In this document: positions 26,701-35,247 of the stretch, one piece after another
Numbering within the stretch: position 1 is the first letter of the stretch
Layout: each line of letters opens with the position of its first letter
Assembly: GCF_900198195.1 (NCBI RefSeq)
Contig: NZ_LT899436.1
Span: forward strand, 1,591,501 to 1,655,500
Length of the DNA: 64,000 bases
DNA from: Tenacibaculum jejuense
GTDB lineage: Bacteria > Bacteroidota > Bacteroidia > Flavobacteriales > Flavobacteriaceae
Direction: 5' to 3'
The notes under the pieces: model-generated
What the model was told of the DNA's origin: nothing
Seen by the model: only the letters and a program-made list of their open reading frames with translations
The model's database searches: none
Program-made: the position numbers and the translations under genes

Positions 26701-29700
26701 CAGCCACAGGTACAGCAGGTACTTCAGATTATACAACAACAACGACAACAGTAACGATTCCAGCAGGAAGCACTAGTGTTAATGTTAGTATTCCAGTAAC
26801 GGATGATGGTATTGAGCCAGTAAGACTTGAGTGTAACAAGTGGAAACACGAGAAATGTAACAAGTGGAAACACGAGCAATACAGATCCAAGTGGAACAGT
26901 AACGATTACAGATAACGATGGTACTCCAGTGGTACTATCGGAGAGTAACAGTTGATGAAGGCGCAGGAACAGCAAGTGTACCAGTAAGTATTGATGTACC
27001 AAGTAGTGTGGATACGGTAGTTGAGATCACTACAGCCACAGGTACAGCAGGTGCTTCAGATTATACGACAACAACGACAACAGTAACGATTCCAGCAGGA
27101 AGCACTAGTGTTAATGTAAGTATTCCAGTAACGGATGACGGTATCGATGAGCCAAATGAGACCTTCACAGTAAACGGAAATGTGACAAGTGGAAACACGA
27201 GCAACACAGATCCAAGTGGAACAGTAACGATTACAGATAACGATGGTACTCCAGTGGTTACTATCGGAGATGTAACAGTTGATGAAGGCGCAGGAACAGC
27301 AAGTGTACCAGTAAGTATTGATGTACCAAGTAGTGTGGATACGGTAGTTGAGATCACTACAGCCACAGGTACAGCAGGAACATCAGATTATACAACAACA
27401 ACGACAACAGTAACGATTCCAGCAGGAAGTACAAGTGTAAATGTTAGTATCCCAGTTACAGACGATACAACTGATGAGCCAAATGAGACCTTTACTGTAA
27501 ACGGAAATGTAACAAGTGGAAACACGAGCAATACAGATCCAAGTGGAACAGTAACGATTACAGATAACGATGGTACTCCAGTGGTTACTATCGGAGATGT
27601 AACTGTTGATGAAGGCGCAGGAACGGCAAGTGTACCAGTAAGTATTGATGTACCAAGTAGTGTGGATACGGTAGTTGAGATCACTACAGCCACAGGTACA
27701 GCAGGAACATCAGATTATACAACAACAACGACAACGGTAACGATTCCAGCAGGAAGCACTAGCGTAAACGTTAGTATCCCAGTTACAGACGATACAACTG
27801 ATGAGCCAAATGAAACGTTCACAGTAAACGGAAATGTAACAAGTGGAAACACGAGCAATACAGATCCAAGTGGAACAGTAACGATTACAGATAACGATGG
27901 TACTCCAGTAGTTACTATCGGAGATGTAACTGTTGATGAAGGAGCAGGAACGGCAAGTGTACCGTAAGTATTGATGTACCAAGTAGTGTGGATACGGTAG
28001 TTGAGATTACTACAGCCACAGGTACAGCAGGAACTTCAGATTATACAACAACAACGACAACAGTAACGATTCCAGCAGGAAACACAAGTGTTAATGTAAG
28101 TATTCCAATTACAGACGATACAACTGATGAGCCAAATGAAACGTTCACAGTAAACGGAAATGTAACAAGTGGAAACACGAGCAACACAGATCCAAGTGGA
28201 ACAGTAACGATTACAGATAACGATGGTACTCCAGTGGTTACTATCGGAGATGTAACAGTTGATGAAGGCGCAGGAACGGCAAGTGTACCGTAAGTATTGA
28301 TGTACCAAGTAGTGTGGATACGGTAGTTGAGATCACTACAGCCACAGGTACAGCAGGAACATCAGATTATACAACAACAACGACAACAGTAACGATTCCA
28401 GCAGGAAGCACAAGTGTTAATGTAAGTATTCCAGTAACGGATGAGGCATTGATGAGCCAAATGAGACCTTCACAGTAAACGGAAATGTAACAAGTGGAAA
28501 CACGAGCAATACAGATCCAAGTGGAACAGTAACGATTACAGATAACGATGGTACTCCAGTGGTATCTATCGGAGAGTAACTGTTGATGAAGGAGCAGGAA
28601 CGGCAAGTGTACCAGTAAGTATTGATGTACCAAGTAGTGTGGATACGGTAGTTGAGATCACTACAGCCACAGGTACAGCAGGAACATCAGATTATACAAC
28701 AACAACGACAACAGTAACGATTCCAGCAGGAAGCACTAGCGTAAACGTTAGTATCCAGTTACAGACGATACAACTGATGAGCCAAATGAGACCTTTACTG
28801 TAAACGGAAATGTAACAAGTGGAAACACGAGCAACACAGATCCAAGTGGAACAGTAACGATTACAGATAACGATGGTACTCCAGTGGTATCTATCGGAGA
28901 TGTAACAGTTGATGAAGGAGCAGGAACGGCAAGTGTACCAGTAAGTATTGATGTACCAAGTAGTGTGGATACGGTAGTTGAGATCACTACAGCCACAGGT
29001 ACAGCAGGAACATCAGATTATACAACAACAACGACAACAGTAACGATTCCAGCAGGAAGCACTAGCGTAAACGTTAGTATCCCAGTTACAGACGATACAA
29101 CTGATGAGCCAAATGAGACCTTTACTGTAAACGGAAATGTAACAAGTGGAAACACGAGCAATACAGATCCAAGTGGAACAGTAACGATTACAGATAACGA
29201 TGGTACTCCAGTGGTTACTATCGGAGATGTAACAGTTGATGAAGGAGCAGGAACAGCAAGTGTACCCGTAAGTATTGATGTACCAAGTAGTGTGGATACG
29301 GTAGTTGAGATCACTACAGCCACAGGTACAGCAGGAACATCAGATTATACAACAACAACGACAACGGTAACGATTCCAGCAGGAAGTACTAGCATAAATG
29401 TTAGTATCCCAGTAACGGATGATACAACTGATGAGCCAAATGAGACCTTCACAGTAAACGGAAATGTAACAAGTGGAAACACGAGCAATACAGATCCAAG
29501 TGGAACAGTAACGATTACCGATAACGATGGTACTCCAGTGGTATCTATCGGAGATGTAACTGTTGATGAAGGAGCAGGAACGACAAGTGTACCAGTAAGT
29601 ATTGATGTACCAAGTAGTGTTGATACAGTAATTACGATTGTTACTTCAGATGGAAGTGCAGATTCAGGAGATTATACAACGACAACGACAACAGTAACAA

Positions 29701-32063
29701 TTCCAGCGGGAAGCACAAGTGTTAATGTAAGTATTCCAATTACAGATGATACTACAGCAGAACCAACAGAAACGTTTACAGTTAATGGTACTGTTACAAG
29801 CGGAAATACATCAAATACAGATCCAAGCGGAACGGTAACGATCTTAGACAATGATAGTAGTACAACTTTACCAGTAGTAGCTATCGGAGATGTAATAGTT
29901 GATGAAGATGCAGGAACTGCTACAGTACCAGTAAGTATTGATGTACCAAGTAGTGTTGATACAGTAATCACGATTGTTACTTCAGATGGAAGTGCAGATT
30001 CAGGAGATTATACAACGACAACGACAACAGTAACAATTCCAGTGGGAAGCACAAGTGTTAATGTAAGTATTCCAATTACAGATGATACGACTGACGAACC
30101 AGATGAAACGTTTACGGTTAATGGTACAGTTACAAGCGGAAATACATCAAATACAGATCCAAGCGGAACAGTAACGATCTTAGACAATGATAGTAGTACA
30201 ACTTTACCAGTGGTTACTATCGGAGATGTAATAGTTGATGAAGATGCAGGAACTGCTACAGTACCAGTAAGTATTGATGTACCAAGTAGTGTTGATACAG
30301 TAATTACGATTGTTACTTCAGATGGAAGTGCAGATTCAGGAGATTATACAACGACAACGACAACAGTAACAATTCCAGCGGGAAGCACAAGTGTTAATGT
30401 AAGTATTCCAATTACAGATGATACTACAGCAGAACCAACAGAAACGTTTACAGTTAATGGTACTGTTACAAGCGGAAATACATCAAATACAGATCCAAGC
30501 GGAACGGTAACGATCTTAGACAATGATAGTAGTACAACTTTACCAGTAGTAGCTATCGGAGATGTAATAGTTGATGAAGATGCAGGAACTGCTACAGTAC
30601 CAGTAAGTATTGATGTACCAAGTAGTGTTGATACAGTAATCACGATTGTTACTTCAGATGGAAGTGCAGATTCAGGAGATTATACAACGACAACGACAAC
30701 AGTAACAATTCCAGTGGGAAGCACAAGTGTTAATGTAAGTATTCCAATTACAGATGATACGACTGACGAACCAGATGAAACGTTTACGGTTAATGGTACA
30801 GTTACAAGCGGAAATACATCAAACACAGATCCAAGCGGAACGGTAACGATCTTAGATAATGATCCAGATACACGTTTACCAGGTTCTTTAGATGACAGTG
30901 TAACTACTGATGAAGATGAAGAAATTGAAATAGATATACTTGGAAATGATACAGATGTTCCTTCTTCAGGTACTTTAACAGTAACAGACCCAGCGAATGG
31001 AACAGTAACTATTGATAACGGTGGTACACCAAATGATCCAAGCGATGATACGGTGACATATACACCAGATCCAGGATTTAGCGGTACAGATACATTCACT
31101 TATACAGTATGTGATGATCAAACACCACCAAATTGTTCAACAGCAACTGTAACGGTAGACGTATTACCAACACCAGATGCGAATCCAGATACAGCAACTA
31201 CAGATGAAGACGAATCAGTAGAAATAGATGTATTAGGAAATGATACTGACGTTCCTTCTTCTGGTACTTTAACAGTAACAGATCCAGCAAATGGAACAGT
31301 AACTATTGACGATGGAGGTACGCCAGATGATCCTAGTGATGATACGGTGATATATACACCAGACGAAGATTTTAATGGTACAGATACATTCACATATACA
31401 ATTTGTGATGATGCTATGCCACCAAACTGTGAAACAGTTACTGTAGTTGTAGATGTTAATCCTACACCAGATGCAGAAGATGATAATTCTGAGACGACAG
31501 GAGACGATCCAGTTATTATTGATATATTTGATAATGACAATGATGTACCAGATGATGGAACATTAACAATAGATAACGGTCCTGATAATGGTGATGTAAC
31601 AATTGATGATGGAGGTACACCTAATGATCCTAGTGATGATACAGTAACATATACTCCAGATCCAGGATTTACAGGTACAGACACATTTACATATACAATA
31701 TGTGATAGTGCTACACCACCAAATTGTTCAACAGCAACAGTTACTATAGAAGTTACTGATCCATGTTTAACAGTTTATAATGAATTTAGTCCAAATGGAG
31801 ATGGAATAAATGATTACCTGAGAATTAGTTGTATTGATAATTTCACAAATAATACAGTTGAAATTTTCAACAGATGGGGTAACACAGTATACAAAGTACA
31901 AGGATATAGCAACGATGATCCTAGCAAGAGATTTGAAGGTATATCTAATGGTAGAGCAACCATTCAAACACTAGATAAATTACCTGTAGGTACATACTAC
32001 TATGTAATAGATTTAGGAGATGGAAGTCCTATCAGAAAAGGTTGGATATATATTAATAGATAA
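17287..32063 (+). CDS. Giant T9SS type B adhesin locus, Calx-beta repeat protein (frame interrupted as given)
   Basis: Read through the small indels, this is a single gene of about 4,930 codons. In order it encodes a signal peptide (residues 1-31), a CUB-like domain, several calcium-binding DxDxDG repeats, a PA14 domain, about 30 Calx-beta repeats, three NDT/VCBS-like repeats of about 93 residues and a type B T9SS sorting domain (NEFSPNGDGINDYLRI to the end). It would be exported by the type IX system and act as a cell-surface adhesin, like the SprB-type gliding adhesins. PorP/SprF and OmpA/PD40 genes follow in the same direction with short gaps. As given, the frame breaks at about 16 places between 23680 and 28757. 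I think most of these are sequencing errors in repeats; a true decayed gene is the alternative. Confidence 0.75.
23742..25160 (+). CDS. Internal fragment of the giant adhesin (Calx-beta units)
   Basis: This open stretch of 472 codons is pure Calx-beta repeat (about 4.3 units). Its apparent ATG exists only because one unit has ATGGATACG where the others have GTGGATACG, so it is not a real start. It is bounded on the left by a one-base loss near 23680 and on the right by a one-base loss at about 25143 (GGAAACACAAG in sister unit 24813, GGAACACAAG here). It should be read as part of the 17287-32063 gene. Confidence 0.7.
   Translation: MDTVVEITTATGTAGASDYTTTTTTVTIPAGSTSVNVSIPVTDDGIDEPNETFTVNGNVTSGNTSNTDPSGTVTITDNDGTPVVTIGDVTVDEGAGTASVPVSIDVPSSVDTVVEITTATGTAGTSDYTTTTTTVTIPAGSTSVNVSIPVTDDTTDEPNETFTVNGNVTSGNTSNTDPSGTVTITDNDGTPVVTIGDVTVDEGAGTASVPVSIDVPSSVDTVVEITTATGTAGTSDYTTTTTTVTIPAGSTSVNVSIPVTDDTTDEPNETFTVNGNVTSGNTSNTDPSGTVTITDNDGTPVVTIGDVTVDEGAGTASVPVSIDVPSSVDTVVEITTATGTAGTSDYTTTTTTVTIPAGNTSVNVNIPITDDTTDEPNETFTVNGNVTSGNTSNTDPSGTVTITDNDGTPVVSIGDVTVDEGAGTASVPVSIDVPSSVDTVVEITTATGTAGTSDYTTTTTTVTIPAGTQVLM
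25160..26917 (+). pseudogene. Most fragmented part of the adhesin repeat array
   Basis: Comparison with neighbouring units shows small indels at about 25437 (ACAACACAACG for ACAACAACAACG), 25790 (GCGGAAGC for GCGGGAAGC), 25947-25965 (two losses of two bases), 26325 and 26651 (GTACCGTAAG for GTACCCGTAAG or GTACCAGTAAG), 26357 (one gain) and 26618. At 26811-26870 part of a unit is replaced and a short segment is doubled. The protein sequence is still Calx-beta in all pieces, only in shifting frames, so these pieces are not separate genes. Confidence 0.7.
26918..27967 (+). CDS. Internal fragment of the giant adhesin (Calx-beta units)
   Basis: This open stretch of 349 codons holds about three Calx-beta units in one frame, bounded by losses near 26933 and 26944 on the left and a one-base loss at about 27963 (GTACCGTAAG) on the right. 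Its apparent start is an artefact of the shifted frame. The block matches the units at 23684-24700 closely and is part of a larger copied block. Confidence 0.65.
   Translation: MVLQWYYRRVTVDEGAGTASVPVSIDVPSSVDTVVEITTATGTAGASDYTTTTTTVTIPAGSTSVNVSIPVTDDGIDEPNETFTVNGNVTSGNTSNTDPSGTVTITDNDGTPVVTIGDVTVDEGAGTASVPVSIDVPSSVDTVVEITTATGTAGTSDYTTTTTTVTIPAGSTSVNVSIPVTDDTTDEPNETFTVNGNVTSGNTSNTDPSGTVTITDNDGTPVVTIGDVTVDEGAGTASVPVSIDVPSSVDTVVEITTATGTAGTSDYTTTTTTVTIPAGSTSVNVSIPVTDDTTDEPNETFTVNGNVTSGNTSNTDPSGTVTITDNDGTPVVTIGDVTVDEGAGTASVP
27968..28883 (+). pseudogene. Frame-broken adhesin repeat units
   Basis: These are nearly three Calx-beta units carrying single-base losses at about 27963, 28289, 28446 (GATGAGGCATTGATG for GATGATGGTATTGATG), 28574 (GGAGAGTAAC for GGAGATGTAAC) and 28756 (GTATCCAGTT for GTATCCCAGTT). 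After 28757 the frame is clean to the end of the gene. Confidence 0.65.
28884..32063 (+). CDS. C-terminal intact part of the giant adhesin with type B T9SS signal
   Basis: This 1059-codon clean frame begins inside a Calx-beta unit (its ATG is not the true start). About six Calx-beta units follow; the last four, 112 residues each, contain a two-unit block repeated with 672-base spacing. Then come three repeats of about 93 residues with a LGNDTDVPSSGTLTVTDP-type start and a TYTPDPGF(S/T)GTDTFTYT ending, which resemble cadherin/VCBS-like adhesin linkers. The C-terminal about 100 residues (YNEFSPNGDGINDYLRI, EIFNRWGNTVYK, LPVGTYYYVIDLGDG, GWIYINR) are a type B (gliding-motility) T9SS sorting domain. 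The stop at 32063 is 21 bases before the SprF-like gene. Confidence 0.85.
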   Translation: MVSIGDVTVDEGAGTASVPVSIDVPSSVDTVVEITTATGTAGTSDYTTTTTTVTIPAGSTSVNVSIPVTDDTTDEPNETFTVNGNVTSGNTSNTDPSGTVTITDNDGTPVVTIGDVTVDEGAGTASVPVSIDVPSSVDTVVEITTATGTAGTSDYTTTTTTVTIPAGSTSINVSIPVTDDTTDEPNETFTVNGNVTSGNTSNTDPSGTVTITDNDGTPVVSIGDVTVDEGAGTTSVPVSIDVPSSVDTVITIVTSDGSADSGDYTTTTTTVTIPAGSTSVNVSIPITDDTTAEPTETFTVNGTVTSGNTSNTDPSGTVTILDNDSSTTLPVVAIGDVIVDEDAGTATVPVSIDVPSSVDTVITIVTSDGSADSGDYTTTTTTVTIPVGSTSVNVSIPITDDTTDEPDETFTVNGTVTSGNTSNTDPSGTVTILDNDSSTTLPVVTIGDVIVDEDAGTATVPVSIDVPSSVDTVITIVTSDGSADSGDYTTTTTTVTIPAGSTSVNVSIPITDDTTAEPTETFTVNGTVTSGNTSNTDPSGTVTILDNDSSTTLPVVAIGDVIVDEDAGTATVPVSIDVPSSVDTVITIVTSDGSADSGDYTTTTTTVTIPVGSTSVNVSIPITDDTTDEPDETFTVNGTVTSGNTSNTDPSGTVTILDNDPDTRLPGSLDDSVTTDEDEEIEIDILGNDTDVPSSGTLTVTDPANGTVTIDNGGTPNDPSDDTVTYTPDPGFSGTDTFTYTVCDDQTPPNCSTATVTVDVLPTPDANPDTATTDEDESVEIDVLGNDTDVPSSGTLTVTDPANGTVTIDDGGTPDDPSDDTVIYTPDEDFNGTDTFTYTICDDAMPPNCETVTVVVDVNPTPDAEDDNSETTGDDPVIIDIFDNDNDVPDDGTLTIDNGPDNGDVTIDDGGTPNDPSDDTVTYTPDPGFTGTDTFTYTICDSATPPNCSTATVTIEVTDPCLTVYNEFSPNGDGINDYLRISCIDNFTNNTVEIFNRWGNTVYKVQGYSNDDPSKRFEGISNGRATIQTLDKLPVGTYYYVIDLGDGSPIRKGWIYINR

Positions 32064-32084
32064 TAATAAAGTGTAAAGTAAATA

Positions 32085-33017
32085 ATGAAGTCACTTTTAT
32101 TAAAAAGAATAGTTTTAATGATTAGCATCTGTTTTGTAACAGATGCTATATCTCAGCAAGATCCCCATTACACACAGTACATGTTAAATACCATGTCTGT
32201 TAACCCGGCTTATGTTGGTTCTAAAGGTCATACAGTACTTACTGCTTTAGGAAGAACACAATGGGTTGGTTTTGAAGGAGCACCTGACACACAAAATTTA
32301 AGTTACGATTCTCCTATAGGATATAGTGGATTAGGAATTGGTATAAACCTTGTTAATGACAAGTTAGGACCATCTCATGAAACATATTTAGATGGTAACT
32401 TATCTTATACAATACGAACAGGAGAAGAAGGAAACCTAGCCTTTGGATTAAAGCTAGGAGGTAGGCTCTTAAATGTAGACTGGTCGCTTGGAAGATCAAG
32501 AGATGGCGATCCAACATTTGATCCATCAAATAATATTGTAAACAAGTTTTTACCAACTGTGGGAGCTGGTATTTACTATCACGAGCCAGATTGGTATATC
32601 GGTTTATCGGTACCAAACTTTTTGAGACAAGAACATTACGATGCAAATAATAGAGTAGCAGAAACGGCAGTAGAAAGATTACACTATTTCTTAATTGCAG
32701 GTTATGTTTTTGATTTAAATGAAAATATTAAATTTAAACCTGCAGCTTTAGCGAAGTTAGTTTTTGGGGCACCTTTATCTATTGATGTTTCTGCAAACTT
32801 TTTATTTTATGAAAAGTTTAGAGCAGGTGCAGCATGGAGATGGGATGATTCTGTTTCCTTTTTAGCTGGTTTTCAAGCCAGCGAATCATTGCACATAGGG
32901 TATGCATTTGATTTAACAACCTCAAATTATAATGTCGCTAACAGCGGAACTCACGAAGTATTATTACGTTACGAAATTTTTAAACAGGCTAGAATGAAAT
33001 CCCCCAGATTTTTTTAA
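32085..33017 (+). CDS. PorP/SprF-family T9SS membrane protein
   Basis: The protein has 310 residues, a signal peptide (residues 1-24, ending DAISQ) and the family signature QQDPHYTQYMLNTMSVNPAY directly after it. The rest is a predicted outer-membrane beta-barrel with repeated GLGIGINLVND-like strands, ending in a LLRYEIF strand with a short tail (KSPRFF). SprF-type proteins lie next to type B CTD cargo genes and are needed for that cargo to be secreted and attached. The position immediately after the giant adhesin fits a dedicated partner. It is co-transcribed with both neighbours (gaps of 21 and 10 bases). Confidence 0.92.
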   Translation: MKSLLLKRIVLMISICFVTDAISQQDPHYTQYMLNTMSVNPAYVGSKGHTVLTALGRTQWVGFEGAPDTQNLSYDSPIGYSGLGIGINLVNDKLGPSHETYLDGNLSYTIRTGEEGNLAFGLKLGGRLLNVDWSLGRSRDGDPTFDPSNNIVNKFLPTVGAGIYYHEPDWYIGLSVPNFLRQEHYDANNRVAETAVERLHYFLIAGYVFDLNENIKFKPAALAKLVFGAPLSIDVSANFLFYEKFRAGAAWRWDDSVSFLAGFQASESLHIGYAFDLTTSNYNVANSGTHEVLLRYEIFKQARMKSPRFF

Positions 33018-33027
33018 AGCTTAAATA

Positions 33028-35190
33028 ATGAAAAAACAAACACTATCAACCACCTTAATTCTAACATTACTAACACTACCAATACTATCGCAAAGCAAAA
33101 GAGTTGCAGATAGATACTTTGAAGAATTTGCATATTTTAAAGCAGCTAAAATATACGAAGCAGTATATGAAAAAGGAGATACTTCAAAATATGTTTTAAA
33201 ACGAATCGGGGATTCGTATTACAACAATTCAAGAACAGAGGAAGCTGAAATTTGGTATAGAAAATTAATTGAAAAAGCCAAGGAAACAGATCCAAATTAT
33301 CTTTTTAAATATGCACAAGTATTAAAAAGTAATGGAGACACCAAGAAATCAGATTCTATTTATTTAGTGTTAAATAAAACGAATCCTGGAAAAGACAAGA
33401 AAAAATATATTGATAAAGAAGATCAATTTCAAGATTTTTTAAACGGTGGAAGAAAAAAGATTAGTGTAAGAAACTTAGCTACAAACACATCTTTTTCTGA
33501 CTTTGGAGGTGTAATTTTCAATGATGAAATATATTATGCATCTGCTGCACCTAAAGGAATAAAAGGAGAAAAAGTATATCGCTGGAATAATCAACCATTT
33601 TTAAACTTATATAAATCTAAAGGATACATCCAAAAAGTAGAAGGAACAAAAGCTGATACTATTTATGGAGTAAATGATAGAACTATATTAACTTCACCTG
33701 TAAATACATCATTTCATGAATCTTCAGCTGTATTTACCAAAGATGGAAAATATATGTATTTCTCTAGAGTTAATTTTGATGGTAAGAAACTTCGTAAAGA
33801 CAAAAAACAAACTGTTAATTTAAAATTATACAAAGCAGAAAATAATAATGGAAATTGGGAGAATGTAGAAGAGCTTCCTTTCAATAGTGACGATTATTCA
33901 GTAGGTCATCCTGCTTTAAGTCCTGATGAAAAGACATTATATTTTACTTCCGACATGCCTGGTTCTCTTGGAGCGACAGATATTTTTAAAGTAGAGATCA
34001 AAGAAGATGGCTACGGAGTACCTACTAATTTAGGTGAAAGTGTAAATACACCCGAAAGAGAAATGTTTCCTTTTGTTGCTGAAAATAATGTATTATTCTT
34101 CTCTTCTAATGGACATAGAGGTTTAGGACTTTTAGATATCTTCCAGACCAAAATCTATGAAGATGGAACATTCAGCAAAGTTGTAAATCTTGATTTTCCA
34201 TTCAATAGTAAGAAAGATGATTTTTCATTTTATGTAGATAGTACAGGAAAAAAAGGTTTTTTCTCATCTAACAGGTCGAAAGGTAAAGGAGATGATGATA
34301 TTTACAGTTTCTACATATCAGAGTTACCTAAACCGAAAGAATGTTTACAATCAATAACAGGAACTTTAACAGATAAAGTTACCAAAGCTCCAATTGCAAA
34401 TGCAATTATTAAGTTGGTAGATAAAGCTACCGGAACTATAGTAAATGAAGCTTTAACAGATATTAATGGTAAATATAGTTTTGATAAAGTAGTCTGTGGA
34501 AATGATACATTATCTGTAATAGCAGAGCAAAGAGACTATAGGTCGGCTGCAAAAAAAGACTTTAATTTAACTAAGGAAAATGGTAAAATAATTACGATAG
34601 ATCTTATGTTAGATCCGTTAATTGTAGGAAATCAAATCGTAATTAAGCCAATCTACTTCGATTTTAATAAATCATATATTAGAGACGATGCACAATATGA
34701 ATTAGAAAATATTGTAGCTGTGATGAATAACCATCCAAAAATGATTATAAAAATTGAATCTCATACAGATAGTAGGGGAGGAAAACTGTATAACAGAAAA
34801 TTATCTGATAGAAGAGCAAAATCGACAAGAGAGTTTTTAATCTCAAGGGGTATTGCTCCAAAAAGAGTTGAGAGTGCAATAGGATATGGTGAAGATCAAT
34901 TGTTAAATCATTGTAATGATAAGAACAGTAAAAAATGTTCTGAAGAAGAACATCAATTAAATAGAAGATCTTATTTCTACATCGTTAGTGGAAAAAATGA
35001 TATTACTGTAGAAAACAGCAAACCGCGAGTAATAGATAGAAAAGGGTATAAAGATCAAAAAGCTATAATGCAAAGGCTTAGAATGATTCGTAAACCTAAA
35101 AGTCGAGGAAAGTTATTTAAAAGACGTTCCAGAAGTGACAATAAATGTTACAGCGAAAAAGATAGTGAATGTAATAAGTTGTTAAAATAA
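33028..35190 (+). CDS. OmpA-family protein with TPR, PD40 and carboxypeptidase-regulatory-like domains
   Basis: This 720-residue protein begins with a signal peptide (about residues 1-22). TPR-like helices follow (residues 25-130, YFEEFAYFKAAKIYEAVYEK). Four PD40/WD40-like beta blades come next (GHPALSPDEKTLYFTSDMPG; MFPFVAENNVLFFSSNGHRG; FYVDSTGKKGFFSSNRSKG), then a carboxypeptidase-regulatory-like fold near residue 445 and an OmpA peptidoglycan-binding domain (IYFDFNKSYIRDDA; ESHTDSRGGKLYNRKLSDRRA). It ends in a very basic tail of about 60 residues with two cysteines. Proteins with this architecture accompany PorP/SprF genes and probably anchor the secretion/adhesin complex to peptidoglycan. 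A strong terminator follows. Confidence 0.9.
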   Translation: MKKQTLSTTLILTLLTLPILSQSKRVADRYFEEFAYFKAAKIYEAVYEKGDTSKYVLKRIGDSYYNNSRTEEAEIWYRKLIEKAKETDPNYLFKYAQVLKSNGDTKKSDSIYLVLNKTNPGKDKKKYIDKEDQFQDFLNGGRKKISVRNLATNTSFSDFGGVIFNDEIYYASAAPKGIKGEKVYRWNNQPFLNLYKSKGYIQKVEGTKADTIYGVNDRTILTSPVNTSFHESSAVFTKDGKYMYFSRVNFDGKKLRKDKKQTVNLKLYKAENNNGNWENVEELPFNSDDYSVGHPALSPDEKTLYFTSDMPGSLGATDIFKVEIKEDGYGVPTNLGESVNTPEREMFPFVAENNVLFFSSNGHRGLGLLDIFQTKIYEDGTFSKVVNLDFPFNSKKDDFSFYVDSTGKKGFFSSNRSKGKGDDDIYSFYISELPKPKECLQSITGTLTDKVTKAPIANAIIKLVDKATGTIVNEALTDINGKYSFDKVVCGNDTLSVIAEQRDYRSAAKKDFNLTKENGKIITIDLMLDPLIVGNQIVIKPIYFDFNKSYIRDDAQYELENIVAVMNNHPKMIIKIESHTDSRGGKLYNRKLSDRRAKSTREFLISRGIAPKRVESAIGYGEDQLLNHCNDKNSKKCSEEEHQLNRRSYFYIVSGKNDITVENSKPRVIDRKGYKDQKAIMQRLRMIRKPKSRGKLFKRRSRSDNKCYSEKDSECNKLLK

Positions 35191-35211
35191 TCCCTAAATT
35201 ATTTTAAGTAA

Positions 35212-35247
35212 AAAGCGAGAAAGGAAACTTTCTCGCTTTATTTTTTT
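35212..35247. terminator. Strong terminator at the end of the adhesin operon
   Basis: AAAGCGAGAAAG (35212-35223), a GAAA tetraloop and CTTTCTCGCTTT (35228-35239) form a perfect 12-base stem followed by ATTTTTTT. It can also serve the convergent gene ending at 35246. Confidence 0.92.

Larger units (their letters stand above)
21049..30863 (+). repeat. Tandem array of about 30 Calx-beta repeats (327/336 bp units)
   Basis: Units begin with GDVTVDEGAGTASVPVSID and end with TVTITDNDGTPVV. The first 26-27 are 327 bp (109 codons) and very similar at the DNA level. The last few, from about 29600, are 336 bp (112 codons), with DGSADSGDY and an STTLP linker. Units differ at a few diagnostic positions (TTDEP/GIDEP, GTSDY/GASDY, VTIPAGS/VTIPAGN), which reveals larger blocks copied several times. 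The units encode calcium-binding beta-sandwich domains. The high DNA identity implies recent expansion or conversion and makes the array hard to assemble. Confidence 0.92.

Noticed and set aside
25955..28293. Several short plus-strand frames in the broken array that could be called separate genes
   Set aside because: Each is a Calx-beta slice whose start codon is created by a frame change; they belong to one interrupted gene.
21180..29323. A series of minus-strand frames of about 101 codons repeating every 327 bases across the adhesin array
   Set aside because: They are the reverse complement of each Calx-beta unit; they stay open because the threonine/valine-rich repeat lacks antisense stops. 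Their sequences are low-complexity V/L/T/S stretches with no start signals or promoter.
21049..30863. CRISPR-like regularity of the tandem repeats
   Set aside because: The units are 327-336 bases, in frame and coding, with no short spacer pattern and no cas genes.
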